From contig CAVTYH010000005.1 in NCBI GenBank assembly GCA_963738835.1, positions 186,001 to 250,000 of the forward strand: a DNA stretch of 64,000 bases. Direction: 5' to 3'. Position numbers and translations under genes: made by a program. Positions 8,876-18,208 of this stretch are shown one piece after another. This DNA comes from CAVTYH01 sp963738835. GTDB lineage: Bacteria; Planctomycetota; Planctomycetia; Pirellulales; JADZDJ01. Each line of letters starts with the position of its first letter. The stretch's first letter is position 1. The notes under the pieces were generated by a model. The model was not told the origin of the DNA, made no database searches, and worked only from the letters and a program-made list of their open reading frames with translations.

Positions 8876-10939
8876 TCACTTGTCGTCCTTTGCGGCCGCC
8901 TTTGCGCTGCTGGGTGCAGATTCGGCGGCATTTCCGGTCGCTTTGTCCTTGGCATTCACAGCAGCGCGGCGTGGCACCGGTGGCTTTTGCACGACAATGT
9001 CTGGCGCGTCGACGTGTTGGCCCGACTGGACGCGGATGAGCATATTTTCAGACAACCCATCGGGCCGTAAATTGCCGGTTCGCACCATGTACGTGAGGCC
9101 CGGCACCAAATGCGTCAGATTCAATCGGCCTTGATCGTCGGTCGCTTGATTTTGGAATTTCTCGAAATCCACTTCCCAATTTGGAAACGAAAATGGGAGA
9201 ACGGCTTCCGCGGGCGCAATACCGACCGCGGGCTTGGTTTGATCACCGAAAACGATGGAGACAGTCTGTTGTTTGGCAGCGACCGGCTTGCCATCCGGAT
9301 CGACGAACCTGACCGTCGCGGAGCCACACTTTTCGAGCGTAATCTTTTTCAATGCTCCAGTTTCCGCGCCGCGCACCGTCTCGTACTTTCCTTCGTCGCC
9401 GGCCGCATCCAAAAACACGGCCGGCATTTCGCCGTCGGTTGAAACCCCATGAACCGCGAAGTGTCCATGGGTCGTCAGCATGTCGAAGCGATAGTTGTCA
9501 GTAAAGCCGCTGTATTGTGGGTACGGACGTCGCATTGCAACTTCTGCTGGAGTCTTTCCGTCCGAGCCGACAATTTCGCCGCGAACGGTGACTCCGCGAG
9601 CAACAAGGAATTTAACATTCCCCTGGGTATCGGCGGTAACATCGAGCGTGACGTGGGCAAAAACGTTCCTGGAAGCAAAGACCGTGGTTGTGCGACCAAG
9701 ATTACGCTGAATCTGCACTGGCCGCATCACAAAATCGCACGAGCATGCTTCCACGCTGACGTCGATCGTGCCCGGCTTGGCGACGAACCCAAATTTTCCG
9801 TCGGGGTCACTGAAGGCAACCAACGTGCCGATCGATTGGAACGACTTTGGATCGAATCGGGTTGTGGCAAATATCCGCGCGTAAGAAACAGGCTGGCCAC
9901 TGCCCTCTTCAAGCACTTCGCCAGTGATCAAGGCGCCTCGATCCAGCGTGAACTGAACTTTCTCTTCTGTCACGCCTGGATGCCGTCGCAGACTTAAGGA
10001 TCGCTCAAGGTAAGGCAAACCAGCCGGGGGTCGCGCGGTGATCGAAATCGTTTGTGCAACGCCAAAAGTTCTCGCAGATTGCAGACGAAAATTTCCGTCT
10101 GCGTTGGTCGTTGTTTTCGCGTCGCGAGCACTGACTATGGTGTAGGCGATAAGCTGACCCGTATCGGTCGCTGTAACCGTGCCCGATATGTCAATGGTCT
10201 CCGGCAGGGTAAAAACAGGATCAATGGCGTTGGAGTTCCAATCCCAATAAGTGTAAGACAAACCGCTGGTTGTGAGTCGAAAGCCGACTTTAACGTCAGA
10301 TGGAATCCCACTTGCGGCGATCTGCCCGCGCTCGTCAGTCACGAACTGCGTGGTGAAGAGCTTTTGCAAATCGTCCGTGTCAGGTGCGAAGAAAACGCCT
10401 TCCACAGGATTTTTCTTCCGTAGGCCTTCAAGCCGGACGGCGACGTGCGCCCCCGGTTGGCCATCAGCAGTTAGCAGCTTCCCCTGCAGTTTGACTTCCG
10501 GCGGCAACTGAATTTGGTAATCTTGCGGCCAGTCGTCAAAATTCGGGCGTGTCCAACCCAGGCCGTAACCTTCCGCGGCGGCCAAAATAAAAACGGCGTC
10601 GATTTGTCCGTCGGGCAACTTCTCGATGCGAATCTCAAACCGACCGTCGTCGTTGGTCTTTCCCTGGGCGACGATGACCGATTGTTCCCGCACCGTGGCG
10701 ATGTCGGTGCCCGTGTAAACATTTGCCATGAGCGCAACCTTCGCCCCGGCCGCCGGCTTGCCGTCTGGCGTAAGGACCACGCCGGTGATTTGTTGGACGC
10801 GCGGTTGATCTTCCGCAACGGACTTCTCGCTCGATTGTGGGTCGGCTGCTAGGACTCGCGCGGACCAAAGCAGCAGCATTAGCCCAATCAGCCCAAGGCA
10901 TGGTCGAATTACTGCCGAGTTCATGGCATTAGCTTTCAT
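8876..10939 (-). CDS. Exported carboxypeptidase-regulatory-like (beta-sandwich) repeat protein, paralogue A
   Basis: 687 residues with an N-terminal signal anchor (GLIGLMLLLWSARVLAADPQ). At least five transthyretin-like carboxypeptidase regulatory modules follow, recognised by repeats such as ITGVVLTPDGKPAAGAKVAL, GKLLTADGQPGAHVAVRLEG, ISGTVTATDTGQLIAYTIVS and ITGEVLEEGSGQPVSYARI. It is a close paralogue of the gene just upstream: both share the N-terminal block QQITG.V.TPDGKPA and the stretch GH(F)AVHGV. No catalytic domain is visible; such modules usually mediate protein or glycan contacts at the cell surface. The start at 10939 overlaps the upstream gene's end by 11 bp, so the two are translationally coupled. 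Confidence 0.75.
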   Translation of the reverse strand: MKANAMNSAVIRPCLGLIGLMLLLWSARVLAADPQSSEKSVAEDQPRVQQITGVVLTPDGKPAAGAKVALMANVYTGTDIATVREQSVIVAQGKTNDDGRFEIRIEKLPDGQIDAVFILAAAEGYGLGWTRPNFDDWPQDYQIQLPPEVKLQGKLLTADGQPGAHVAVRLEGLRKKNPVEGVFFAPDTDDLQKLFTTQFVTDERGQIAASGIPSDVKVGFRLTTSGLSYTYWDWNSNAIDPVFTLPETIDISGTVTATDTGQLIAYTIVSARDAKTTTNADGNFRLQSARTFGVAQTISITARPPAGLPYLERSLSLRRHPGVTEEKVQFTLDRGALITGEVLEEGSGQPVSYARIFATTRFDPKSFQSIGTLVAFSDPDGKFGFVAKPGTIDVSVEACSCDFVMRPVQIQRNLGRTTTVFASRNVFAHVTLDVTADTQGNVKFLVARGVTVRGEIVGSDGKTPAEVAMRRPYPQYSGFTDNYRFDMLTTHGHFAVHGVSTDGEMPAVFLDAAGDEGKYETVRGAETGALKKITLEKCGSATVRFVDPDGKPVAAKQQTVSIVFGDQTKPAVGIAPAEAVLPFSFPNWEVDFEKFQNQATDDQGRLNLTHLVPGLTYMVRTGNLRPDGLSENMLIRVQSGQHVDAPDIVVQKPPVPRRAAVNAKDKATGNAAESAPSSAKAAAKDDK

Positions 10940-13088
10940 TTCTTTTTCGGTTCCGCTTCTCGCTGCGCCTCAGGAGCCACGCAGCTCCCAGCGGACCAGC
11001 TGCCTTTTTCACGAGAACCTCTGGCACCTCGACGTGCTGGCTCGGCGATACGCGAATGTCGACATACTCCAGCACATTGTTGGCATCGCGATTGCCCGTT
11101 CCCACTCGGTAGGTAAGTCCTGGCACCGGTGCCGGCAGTGCCAGTTTGCCGTCCGCGTCGGTTGTAAAATTCGAATGATTCGTGGCATCGAAGGTATTTA
11201 ATGAGACAGAAGCAGCAAGCGTCATTTTTTGGGGCGACTCGATCTTGGCGATGGGGTCAGTCTCTTCCGAAAAGTTGGCCCACACGCTGATAGTTTGGTT
11301 GGCAACAGGCTTGCGCTCTTCGTCCACAAACTTCACTGTGGCCGAGCCGCACTTCTCGAGCTGAATTTTCAGTTGTGCGTCCGCATCGTTGCCATGCACT
11401 GCGATGTATTTACCTTCCTTGGCAACGGGATCGAAAAACGCGACCCGGCTCTCGCTACCAGCCGGCACGCCGTGAACCGCGAAGTGACCATGGCGAATTG
11501 TCCAACCGATACGGTAATTGTCGGTGTATCCGCCGTTTTGCGGATACGGATGTCGCATTCCAACCAGCCAAGGAATAGCGCCATCGCTGCCGACGATCTC
11601 GCCACGGACCGTTTTGCCGCGATTGAGTGTCAGTTGCACGTCCGCCACCGCACCGGCGGGCACATCGACGACGGCATGAGCGAACACCAATTCTTGCAAA
11701 ATTAGTTGCTGCGGCGTGCCAGGCAGATGCTCCGACCGCAGCGGCTGCAACGCAAATTCGCACGAGCTGGCACCAACCGCCAAATCGCCAGCGCCCGGTT
11801 CCACAGCGAACGAGAAATTTCCATCTCGATCGCTGATGGCCACTGGAAGACCGGACCCGCGGATGAATTTCGGATCGGTGCGCCGCGAATACGAAATGAC
11901 CGCATCGGGCACAGGCAGGCCGGTGCCAGCGTCGGTAATGTGCCCGCTAACCAGCGATCCACGATCCAAACGAATCTTTAAGTCGCCCTCCGGCAGCAGC
12001 TGTCCGCCGAATGCCGCCGGCTGAAAGGTCTTGTCACGATATGCGGAACCGACCGGGGTGTGGACTGCAATAGAATAGAAATTGTTGGACATAAGCGGCG
12101 TTGTCAGCACGAATTTTCCGCGCGTATCGGTGGGCGCGTGACCATCCAGCGTTAAGAAGCCCGGCGGCACGGCCAAGATTACTTTTGAGGTAGCCACCGC
12201 CCCCGCCAGCGGCTCGCCAGTATCGCCTGCCAACACTTCACCGCGAATCACGCGCACGGCAGGAACAATTGTCAGATTTCGCTCGTTTGCTTTGACAGAC
12301 CACTTCCAACTGCATGCCGGGAACTGCGGTTGATCATCGATCAGACACTCAATGGATACATCAGGCGGCAAATGATTGATGACAATTTCGCCGTCGGCAT
12401 TGGACTGGTACTCCAGGGGAAAAACCTCTTTAGGCAGATCGCTCGCCTGGCCAAAACGCAGGCCGTCGTTTAATCTGACGGTGCCGCGTAAGTCGCCTGG
12501 GAAGTTCGCTGCCACTTCGCGAATTCGCACTTTCGCCCCTGCCGCCGGCTTCCCGTCGGACATGGTGAGCCGCCCTTCCACCGGCTTCCCATCGGCTTGG
12601 AGCAGGCGCCCTTTGAGCTGCGATTCCGTGGGCAGGCGTAACTCGTAATCGAGCGGCGGATCGTCAAAATTCGGACGAAGCCAAGCAAGACCGCATTGCG
12701 GCGCCCGGGCCAAGATGTAGACCGCTTCGATTTCTCCGACCGGCAATTTTTCAATGTGAAGTTCAAAGCGCCCTTGTTCGTTGGTGTCGTCGCGCACCAC
12801 AACTTCAGATCGCTCCTGCCGCGTCCAAATGTCGTTGCCCGTGTAAACATTCACCACCAGCGCCACGTGCGCCTTGATTGCCGGCTTGCCATCGGGCGTG
12901 CGCACGATGCCCGTGATTTGTTGGACGAGCGGCGGCCTGTCAGACGGGCTGACCGGCGCAGCGGGGTCGTCGGCAGCGCTGGTGCAGATTCCCGGCAGAA
13001 CCATTGCCAGCAGAGCCAACCAAAGCGGTACACTGCAAGCTAGTTTACGCGATCGCCGTCGGCTAGTTTTTGGCAGGCGAGTCGGCAT
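10929..13088 (-). CDS. Exported carboxypeptidase-regulatory-like (beta-sandwich) repeat protein, paralogue B
   Basis: 719 residues. The leader has a strongly basic n-region and a hydrophobic core (RRRSRKLACSVPLWLALLAM). Tandem beta-sandwich modules follow: ITGIVRTPDGKPAIKAHVAL, LKGRLLQADGKPVEGRL, IRGEVLAGDTGEPLAGAVAT, VSGHITDAGTGLPVPDAVIS, VRGEIVGSDGAIPWLVGM. It aligns along its length with the next gene downstream, including HGHFAVHGV and LEKCGSATVKFVD, so the two arose by tandem duplication. Its start lies 26 bp inside the upstream gene, which makes this the middle member of a three-gene, overlapping, minus-strand operon. No enzyme motif is visible; a structural or binding role at the cell surface is inferred. 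Confidence 0.75.
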   Translation of the reverse strand: MPTRLPKTSRRRSRKLACSVPLWLALLAMVLPGICTSAADDPAAPVSPSDRPPLVQQITGIVRTPDGKPAIKAHVALVVNVYTGNDIWTRQERSEVVVRDDTNEQGRFELHIEKLPVGEIEAVYILARAPQCGLAWLRPNFDDPPLDYELRLPTESQLKGRLLQADGKPVEGRLTMSDGKPAAGAKVRIREVAANFPGDLRGTVRLNDGLRFGQASDLPKEVFPLEYQSNADGEIVINHLPPDVSIECLIDDQPQFPACSWKWSVKANERNLTIVPAVRVIRGEVLAGDTGEPLAGAVATSKVILAVPPGFLTLDGHAPTDTRGKFVLTTPLMSNNFYSIAVHTPVGSAYRDKTFQPAAFGGQLLPEGDLKIRLDRGSLVSGHITDAGTGLPVPDAVISYSRRTDPKFIRGSGLPVAISDRDGNFSFAVEPGAGDLAVGASSCEFALQPLRSEHLPGTPQQLILQELVFAHAVVDVPAGAVADVQLTLNRGKTVRGEIVGSDGAIPWLVGMRHPYPQNGGYTDNYRIGWTIRHGHFAVHGVPAGSESRVAFFDPVAKEGKYIAVHGNDADAQLKIQLEKCGSATVKFVDEERKPVANQTISVWANFSEETDPIAKIESPQKMTLAASVSLNTFDATNHSNFTTDADGKLALPAPVPGLTYRVGTGNRDANNVLEYVDIRVSPSQHVEVPEVLVKKAAGPLGAAWLLRRSEKRNRKRNES

Positions 13089-14496
13089 GTTTTCCGCCTG
13101 GGGTGGGTTGCTCTGCGGAGGGCGGCTGGGCGGGGGTATCGAGCTTCAGCGGACGCGCACTCGTCACGTCCAAGCCGGGCTGCACGACTTCAATGCGGCG
13201 GCGCAGCGCTTCCAGGCCGGCATCGTCGATCGGGCGCTCGGCGGTAATCAGAATTGCGGATACTTCTCCGGGCCGATCGATCAGCCGCTCGAGGTCTTCT
13301 AACCCCACAATCAGGCCAGAGTTTTCCTCCGCCAACGGACTTTCGTAAATGCCGACGATTTGAAACTTCTCGCTATACAGTTCAATTTCATCGCCGACTT
13401 TCTTTTGCAGCACTTTTGCCAGCTCGACACCCAGCATGGTCACGTTCTTATCTCCCCAATCGAGCTGACGGCCGCCGGACTCCACTTTTAACCTTGCAAA
13501 CAGCGGGCATTTGGGTAACCAACCGACGACGAACACTTCCGACAGCTTTGCCTGCTTGAAATCGACCAGGTCGACATGCACGCGATCCAGCCCTGTATTT
13601 CGCTGCTTGAGGCCAGGAACTCTTTGCAACCAATAAGCTAACGCGGCGGGAAGCGCATCGTCGAAATTGGTCCCGACAGTCCGCTGCACAATGAGGTCGA
13701 ATTCCGTGCCTGTGGCAGCGTGGGCCAGATAATCAGAGATCACTCTTTGCCGGTGCAAGGCGCGTTCCAGTTCGTCTCCCTCTGGGCACGGCGGATGCGG
13801 CAGTGGATCGCGTGGACGAAACACGATGTCGTCCAAATGAAAACTTCCAGCGGCGGTGGGTGCAAACGTTCCTACGGTTGTCGAAGCCCCACGTGGCCAA
13901 TCGGCGCGATACACGTAGTCCAACAGATATTGCTCGCCAGGGACCAGTCCGGTTAGCGTAAATTTCCCGTCAGCATCGAAGATTGCTACACTACCGCAGA
14001 ATTGCGTAAACCCCGACTGCGGCGACCGGTCTTCGGGAATGCGGATGTTGTAGCGGATGGATCCGATCGTTACTGGCTTGCCTGTGCGATCGAGCAAGCG
14101 ACCGCTGGCTTTCGCCAGAGGCCCAACGTGGATCGTAACTTCCGCTTGGTCCTGCGCGACGCGTGCGATACCCGCCGTGCGTCCATCGTGGCTGATGGCT
14201 TCCAAGATGATCGGCGCTGCCTCGCGCCGCATTTTGAAAGTGCCGTCACTGGCTGTGCTTGTGATGCGCGGGTCCAGTCGGCGGCCGGCATCCAACTCCG
14301 CGTTATAATCACCCAGCACCAAGGCTCCTGCGACTACTTGCCCGCGCGGATCGACAACCTGGGGGTCGATCACTTTGCCGGTTAGCAATGTGGTCTCTTC
14401 TTTTGTCTTTTCACTGCCGGTTTGCGCGTGGATTCCGCTGGGAGTGAGAATCAATAGCAGCAACATGACCACTCGATACGGTGATGCTTTGTACAT
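13063..14496 (-). CDS. Exported beta-sandwich protein fused to a MacB-type periplasmic core domain
   Basis: 477 residues: signal peptide (VVMLLLLILTPSGIHAQ), then two carboxypeptidase-regulatory-like modules (LTGKVIDPQVVDPRGQVVAG; ASGRLLDRTGKPVTIGSIRY). From about residue 240, the stretch resembles the MacB periplasmic core domain of ABC exporters: FDLIVQRTVGTNFDDALP, VFVVGWLPKCPLF, TMLGVELAKVLQKKVGDEIE, FQIVGIYESP, GLIVGLEDLERLID. No membrane helices follow, although these domains normally sit between permease helices, and the chain ends in a Pro/Lys-rich tail. It is first in the three-gene operon, so all three products are probably co-exported. The MacB-like assignment is by pattern and is moderately secure. 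Confidence 0.65.
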   Translation of the reverse strand: MYKASPYRVVMLLLLILTPSGIHAQTGSEKTKEETTLLTGKVIDPQVVDPRGQVVAGALVLGDYNAELDAGRRLDPRITSTASDGTFKMRREAAPIILEAISHDGRTAGIARVAQDQAEVTIHVGPLAKASGRLLDRTGKPVTIGSIRYNIRIPEDRSPQSGFTQFCGSVAIFDADGKFTLTGLVPGEQYLLDYVYRADWPRGASTTVGTFAPTAAGSFHLDDIVFRPRDPLPHPPCPEGDELERALHRQRVISDYLAHAATGTEFDLIVQRTVGTNFDDALPAALAYWLQRVPGLKQRNTGLDRVHVDLVDFKQAKLSEVFVVGWLPKCPLFARLKVESGGRQLDWGDKNVTMLGVELAKVLQKKVGDEIELYSEKFQIVGIYESPLAEENSGLIVGLEDLERLIDRPGEVSAILITAERPIDDAGLEALRRRIEVVQPGLDVTSARPLKLDTPAQPPSAEQPTPGGKHADSPAKN

Positions 14497-14587
14497 GGCG
14501 GAAAGCTCTGGATCGGAGTGCAGGCGCAGAACACTGCGTTATGTTGCTCTTCGCCATCACGAAAATCAAGCGCGGCGGTCGTTGGCA

Positions 14588-14993
14588 TCAAGGAACAACA
14601 TCGAGCACTGAGCCGTCACGCAGACGGTAGATGCGGAAATGGGAATCCAGCGTAAATACGGTTTTTTTACTTTCCTTCTCTGCAGCCACGACAATTGAAG
14701 CGTCGGCAAGGCTCATTGGCACATTGGAATAGCGATCCATCAACTCCATGATGCGGTCAGTATCGGCGGGAGACGGTTCAAAGAGGACAATCTGCCCGGA
14801 CCGCAGTAATGCCCACAGTCTAGCGTGATAGACCCAGCCGCCGACCGAGCCCACAGGTGCATTGCTTCGGTTAGGCAAGGCCACGTTGTGACAAGCGGTC
14901 AGAAGGAAGCCTTACTGATAAGGCCTGGCATTTTGCGAAATACGGATCGTGACGATCAAGCATCGCAACGAGAAGGACTGTATCGACGAGCAT
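14588..14993 (-). CDS. PIN-domain toxin, VapC-like (two frameshifts)
   Basis: The reconstructed product of about 135 residues is a PIN ribonuclease. It starts MLVDTVLLVAML at the ATG 14993, continues TTWPCLTEAMHL in a second frame, then SVGGWVYHARLWALL, the acidic motif SLADASIVVAAEKE and TVFTLDSHFRIYRL in a third. The four conserved acidic residues (Asp4, Glu of TEA, Asp of ADA, Asp of LDS) are all present. Frame changes fall near 14900 and 14852, each consistent with one lost base. Its start codon overlaps the stop of the upstream gene (TAATG), the usual toxin-antitoxin arrangement. The expected activity is cleavage of a specific RNA, such as tRNA. Confidence 0.75.
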
Positions 14994-15279
14994 TAGAGAT
15001 ACCCTTGCCGTTTTTTCTCTAGCAAGATAGCGGTCAGTTTCTCATCCATGTTTTCCGACATGCGAGCTCCGCCGGGTACGATTTCACTGCTATCGACCGC
15101 GCCGATGTAATCCTTCAGATACTCGGCGAGATTCTTGGCAGCGTTGGTCGGCGGCGCCGGAGGCGCAACAAAACGTTGGCGCAGGCAATCGACGGCCAAA
15201 AGTTCCGGCGTGGTGCCTTGCCGACGGGCAGCTTCGGCTAGCGGCGTTTCGACTTCAGGTGGATAGTGATAATGGTCAT
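14993..15279 (-). CDS. Putative antitoxin paired with the PIN toxin (frameshifted)
   Basis: About 95 residues. It begins MTIITI at the ATG 15279, behind GGAGAAGG, and after a single missing base near 15260 continues PEVETPLAEAARRQGTTPE. The end is basic (EKLTAILLEKKRQGYL). A short beta-strand followed by helices fits ribbon-helix-helix VapB-type antitoxins. Position and the TAATG overlap with the PIN gene support the role more than the sequence itself. The missing base lies in a C run (CCC read as CC would explain it). Confidence 0.65.
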
Positions 15280-15331
15280 GATTCCTTCTCCGTAACCTAT
15301 TTTAGCCCATAGCGGCCGCTGATCCAATCGA

Positions 15332-16113
15332 TTAAAGATTCGGTTTTACCGTTGTCGTCTGCTGCAATAGCTGACTGCGAATGTCCGTCAGAATGTCGAA
15401 GTAATGCCATGCGGCGGGGGCGTTTGGTTCTTGATGATGGTCGGGCTTCAAAATCAAATCGCCAGTGGAGACGAGTGCGGCTTTCACGGCGGGGTTTTGA
15501 CGAACTTTGGCCCACGTGGCTTCGACGATCAGGCGGTAATGTTCGCCGGACTCGGTGGGGCGGTACTCCATTTGGCGGCCTTCGAAGGTGACCCAGCCGA
15601 TGCCCATCTTTTGCATGTTGGCTTCGGCCAGATCGCCGGCGCGTTTGGCTTCGAAGGCGGTCATTTGCGAAACTTCGTCGCGGGTGTGCTCCCACTTTAA
15701 ACTCGGGAATGTGCGCGCGGGTCGTCAGGGCCTTCGGGATATAAGAGCGATTGCCAGAAACCTTCCAGGCTGGCGTAACGGCGGCCGTGAAACTCGAACG
15801 GCGTGGCGGCGAAGTTGGACAAGAGGCCGAGATCGGGCTGACGCTTCGACAAGATGACTTCGCCCGGCCCGGCTTCTTGTGGCAAGATTTCCCAACTAGG
15901 CGCGCCTTCTTTGGAGACCGGCGTCCACCAGCGGGCCGGATAGCGCGGATCTCGCTCGGGCGATTGCACCACGGACTTCTGATCCCCACTTGCTGCTAGG
16001 TCGTTGATCAAATCTTTGACCCGCGGCCTCTGCGGCGTTTTGGAATCGCAGCCGGCGATGATCGACATCAAAACAATGAGCAGCACACACCGCATTTGAA
16101 TGGATTCACGCAT
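15332..16113 (-). CDS. Lipoprotein with a NADAR (YbiA-like N-glycosidase) domain, frameshifted
   Basis: The N-terminus has a lipoprotein signal, CVLLIVLMSIIAGC, with lipobox I-A-G-C. After a linker of about 75 residues comes a NADAR/YbiA-like domain: GLLSNFAATPFEFHGRRYAS, then LEGFWQSLLYP, and in the next frame QMTAFEAKRAGDLAEANMQK, EATWAKVRQNPAVKAALVST and the Asp-rich GDLILKPDHH. The frame change is near 15700 (GTTTAAAG; one extra T gives RVLKWEHTRDEVSQM). E. coli YbiA cleaves toxic riboflavin-pathway intermediates, and NADAR domains also act on ADP-ribose conjugates, both cytoplasmic jobs. A lipid-anchored form is unexpected. The start is 16113, or possibly the internal ATG at 16095. Confidence 0.7.
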
Positions 16114-16131
16114 GGAGGTGATTGTAACGGC

Positions 16132-16255
16132 ACGTGATCCAAGCGTCGAAAAGCCCAGATGTCGAAAAGCCAGAGCCAAAACCGAAAGACATGGACCGAA
16201 CTCACTTTTAGACTCTTCGACTTTTTGACTCTTCGACCCTTTAACCTCCCGACAC
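16132..16255. repeat. GTCGAAAAG/CTTTTTCGAC-type spacer repeat
   Basis: Two GTCGAAAAGCC(C) copies on the left (about 16145 and 16158) are mirrored on the right by ACTCTTCGACTTTTTGACTC and CTTCGACCC. The element fills the spacer between the divergent NADAR lipoprotein and TPR/alpha-CTD genes and may overlap their promoters. Confidence 0.5.
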
Positions 16256-16367
16256 CGTCGGACGATGTAACACGGAGCCATTGACCATTTTGGCCATTGC
16301 CCGTTAAATTATGAGATTCGGTTTTTGCGTGCGAGATACTCTGTAACGAACTTGGCTGGGAGAGGTT

Positions 16368-17708
16368 ATGAGCATTGGAACTGTCGGTGCTGCGACGGGA
16401 ATCAATATTAAGCAGATTGCTTTGGGTGGCGGAACCTTTGGGCCGCGTGAAGTCGAGCAGATGACGCAGGCGCTGGGCGAAGATTCGCTCGCGCACCGTC
16501 AGTTGCGAGAAGCAGTGTCGGAACTAGAAGCCAGCGAAGATCGCAGCCCGGCGGCGGCGGTTCGTCTGGGTGTGTGCTATTACCTTCTGGGCCGCTACTG
16601 GAACGCTGTCGAAACTTTGAAGAGCGGCGACGGCGGGGCACTGGCCCTGTTTTATTTGGCGCGATCGCACTTCGCGCTGGAACAGTACGACCAAGCAAAC
16701 GAAACCTACCAGGCGGCGGCCAAAGCCGGTTACGATTCCGATGTGTGCTCACTTGCGCGGGCTGAAACCCTGCGGGCCAGCGGCCATGCCAAAGGGGCTC
16801 TGGAAGTGCTCGACAAGTTGTCGGGAGCTGTCGAGCAAACCGCGGAGTATCTGTATCAGCGCGGCGCGACGGTGTCGGCGCTCTCGGGCAGTCCAGCGGA
16901 AGTGATTGCGCTCTTCGAACGAGCCGTTGCCGCCGATCCCAAACACGCCGGTGCGCTGTTCGGTCTGGCTATGGAAAACGATCGCCACGGCAACGACGAT
17001 GCGGCCATCGAACTTTACGAGCGTTCGATCACACGTTACCCGGCACACGTCGTGCGCTGCTGAATCTTGGGGTGCTGTATGAAGACCGCATTCAATATGA
17101 AAAAGCCGTGGCGTGCTACCAACGCATTTTGGAAAGCTATCCGAATCACCCGCGCGCACGGCTGTATGTGAAAGACGTGAACGCTTCGCGCGACATGTTC
17201 TACGATGAAGATGAAAAACGCAAGCGAGATCGATTGAGCCAGGTGTTGAGCGTGCCTGTGACCGATTTCGAGCTTTCGGTGCGCAGCCGCAACTGCCTGC
17301 AGAAGATGGGCGTCATGACGCTTGGGCGATTTGGCGAAGACCAGCGAAGCCGAACTGCTGGCTAGCAAGAATTTTGGCGAAACCTCGCTCGTGGAAATTC
17401 GCGAGATGATGGAAGCCAAGGGCTTGTCGCTGGGCATGCTGGCCAAAGAAGCGACGGTGCCTGAGCCGGTTTACGAACCGGAAATTGTCTCGCCCGACGA
17501 ACAGGCGCTGATGGATCGACCCATTGCCGATTTGAATTTGTCGGTGCGTGCCCGCAAGTGCATGGTGCGTTTGGGCATCAACACCGTCGGCGAATTGTTG
17601 CGGCGCACCGGCGACGATTTGCTGGAGTGCAAAAACTTCGGCGTCACCAGCTTGAACGAAGTACGCGAAAAGCTGACGGCAAAGAATATGAAACTCCGCG
17701 GCGACTGA
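16368..17708 (+). CDS. TPR protein with two RNA polymerase alpha-CTD-like domains (two frameshifts)
   Basis: Residues about 30-290 are tetratricopeptide repeats (AAAVRLGVCYYLLGRYWNAV, ALFGLAMENDRHGNDDAAIE, KAVACYQRILESYPNHPRAR). They are followed by two alpha-CTD-like modules. Module 1: DFELSVRSRNCLQKMGVMTL, then GDLAKTSEAELLASKNFGET. Module 2: DLNLSVRARKCMVRLGINTV, then GELLRRTGDDLLECKNFGVT. Both keep the Arg that matches alpha R265, which contacts UP-element DNA; module 1 also keeps the Asn of N268 (Lys in module 2). Frame changes lie near 17053 (one base lost) and 17322 (GGG for GG). Planctomycetes are known to encode such proteins. A role linking protein contacts to promoter DNA or polymerase is inferred. 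GAGAGG precedes the ATG at 16368. Confidence 0.85.
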
Positions 17709-17829
17709 GCCGTAATGCGGTGCGGAAAGGGCGCCACCGGCCCGACCAGTGCTTTCTGATCATGGAAAAGGTGCGCTGGAGAAAGCTGGCCGAGTCGGTG
17801 GCACCCTAAAGATTCAACTGAGCGCGCTC

Positions 17830-18198
17830 ATGAAATTCGCTCGACTGATCTTTCTCACCGCCGGCATCTACGGAATCGTGGTGCTCGTGCCGCCATTTTT
17901 TCTGGAAGCGAAGATGGGCGCGGATCATCCGCCGGAGATCACCCACCCGGAGTATTACTACGGTTTCCTTGGCGTCGGACTGGCATGGCAGATTGCGTTC
18001 TTGATCATTGCGACCGATCCAGTGCGATTCCGGCCCATTATTCTTCCGTCGGTGATTGAAAAATTCAGCTTCGCAGTGGCAGCCGCGGTTTTATTCTTTC
18101 ATAATCGCGCGCCGGGAATGATCTTGGCCGCCGGCGTGGTCGATCTGGCATTTGGCGTGCTGTTCATCATTGCGTGGCTGAGGACAGCTGCGAAATAA
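17830..18198 (+). CDS. Small four-helix membrane protein, unknown function
   Basis: The likely start is the ATG at 17830 (MKFARLIFLTAGIYGIVVLV), giving about 122 residues. Four hydrophobic segments are visible: LIFLTAGIYGIVVLVPPFF, FLGVGLAWQIAFLIIAT, FSFAVAAAVLFFH and MILAAGVVDLAFGVLFIIAW. The loop between helices 1 and 2 is rich in acidic and aromatic residues (HPEYYYG). I recognise no family. It lies between the TPR/alpha-CTD gene and tgt, with an 11-bp gap to tgt, so it may be cotranscribed with it. Confidence 0.65.
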   Translation: MKFARLIFLTAGIYGIVVLVPPFFLEAKMGADHPPEITHPEYYYGFLGVGLAWQIAFLIIATDPVRFRPIILPSVIEKFSFAVAAAVLFFHNRAPGMILAAGVVDLAFGVLFIIAWLRTAAK

Positions 18199-18208
18199 TG
18201 CAGTCACG

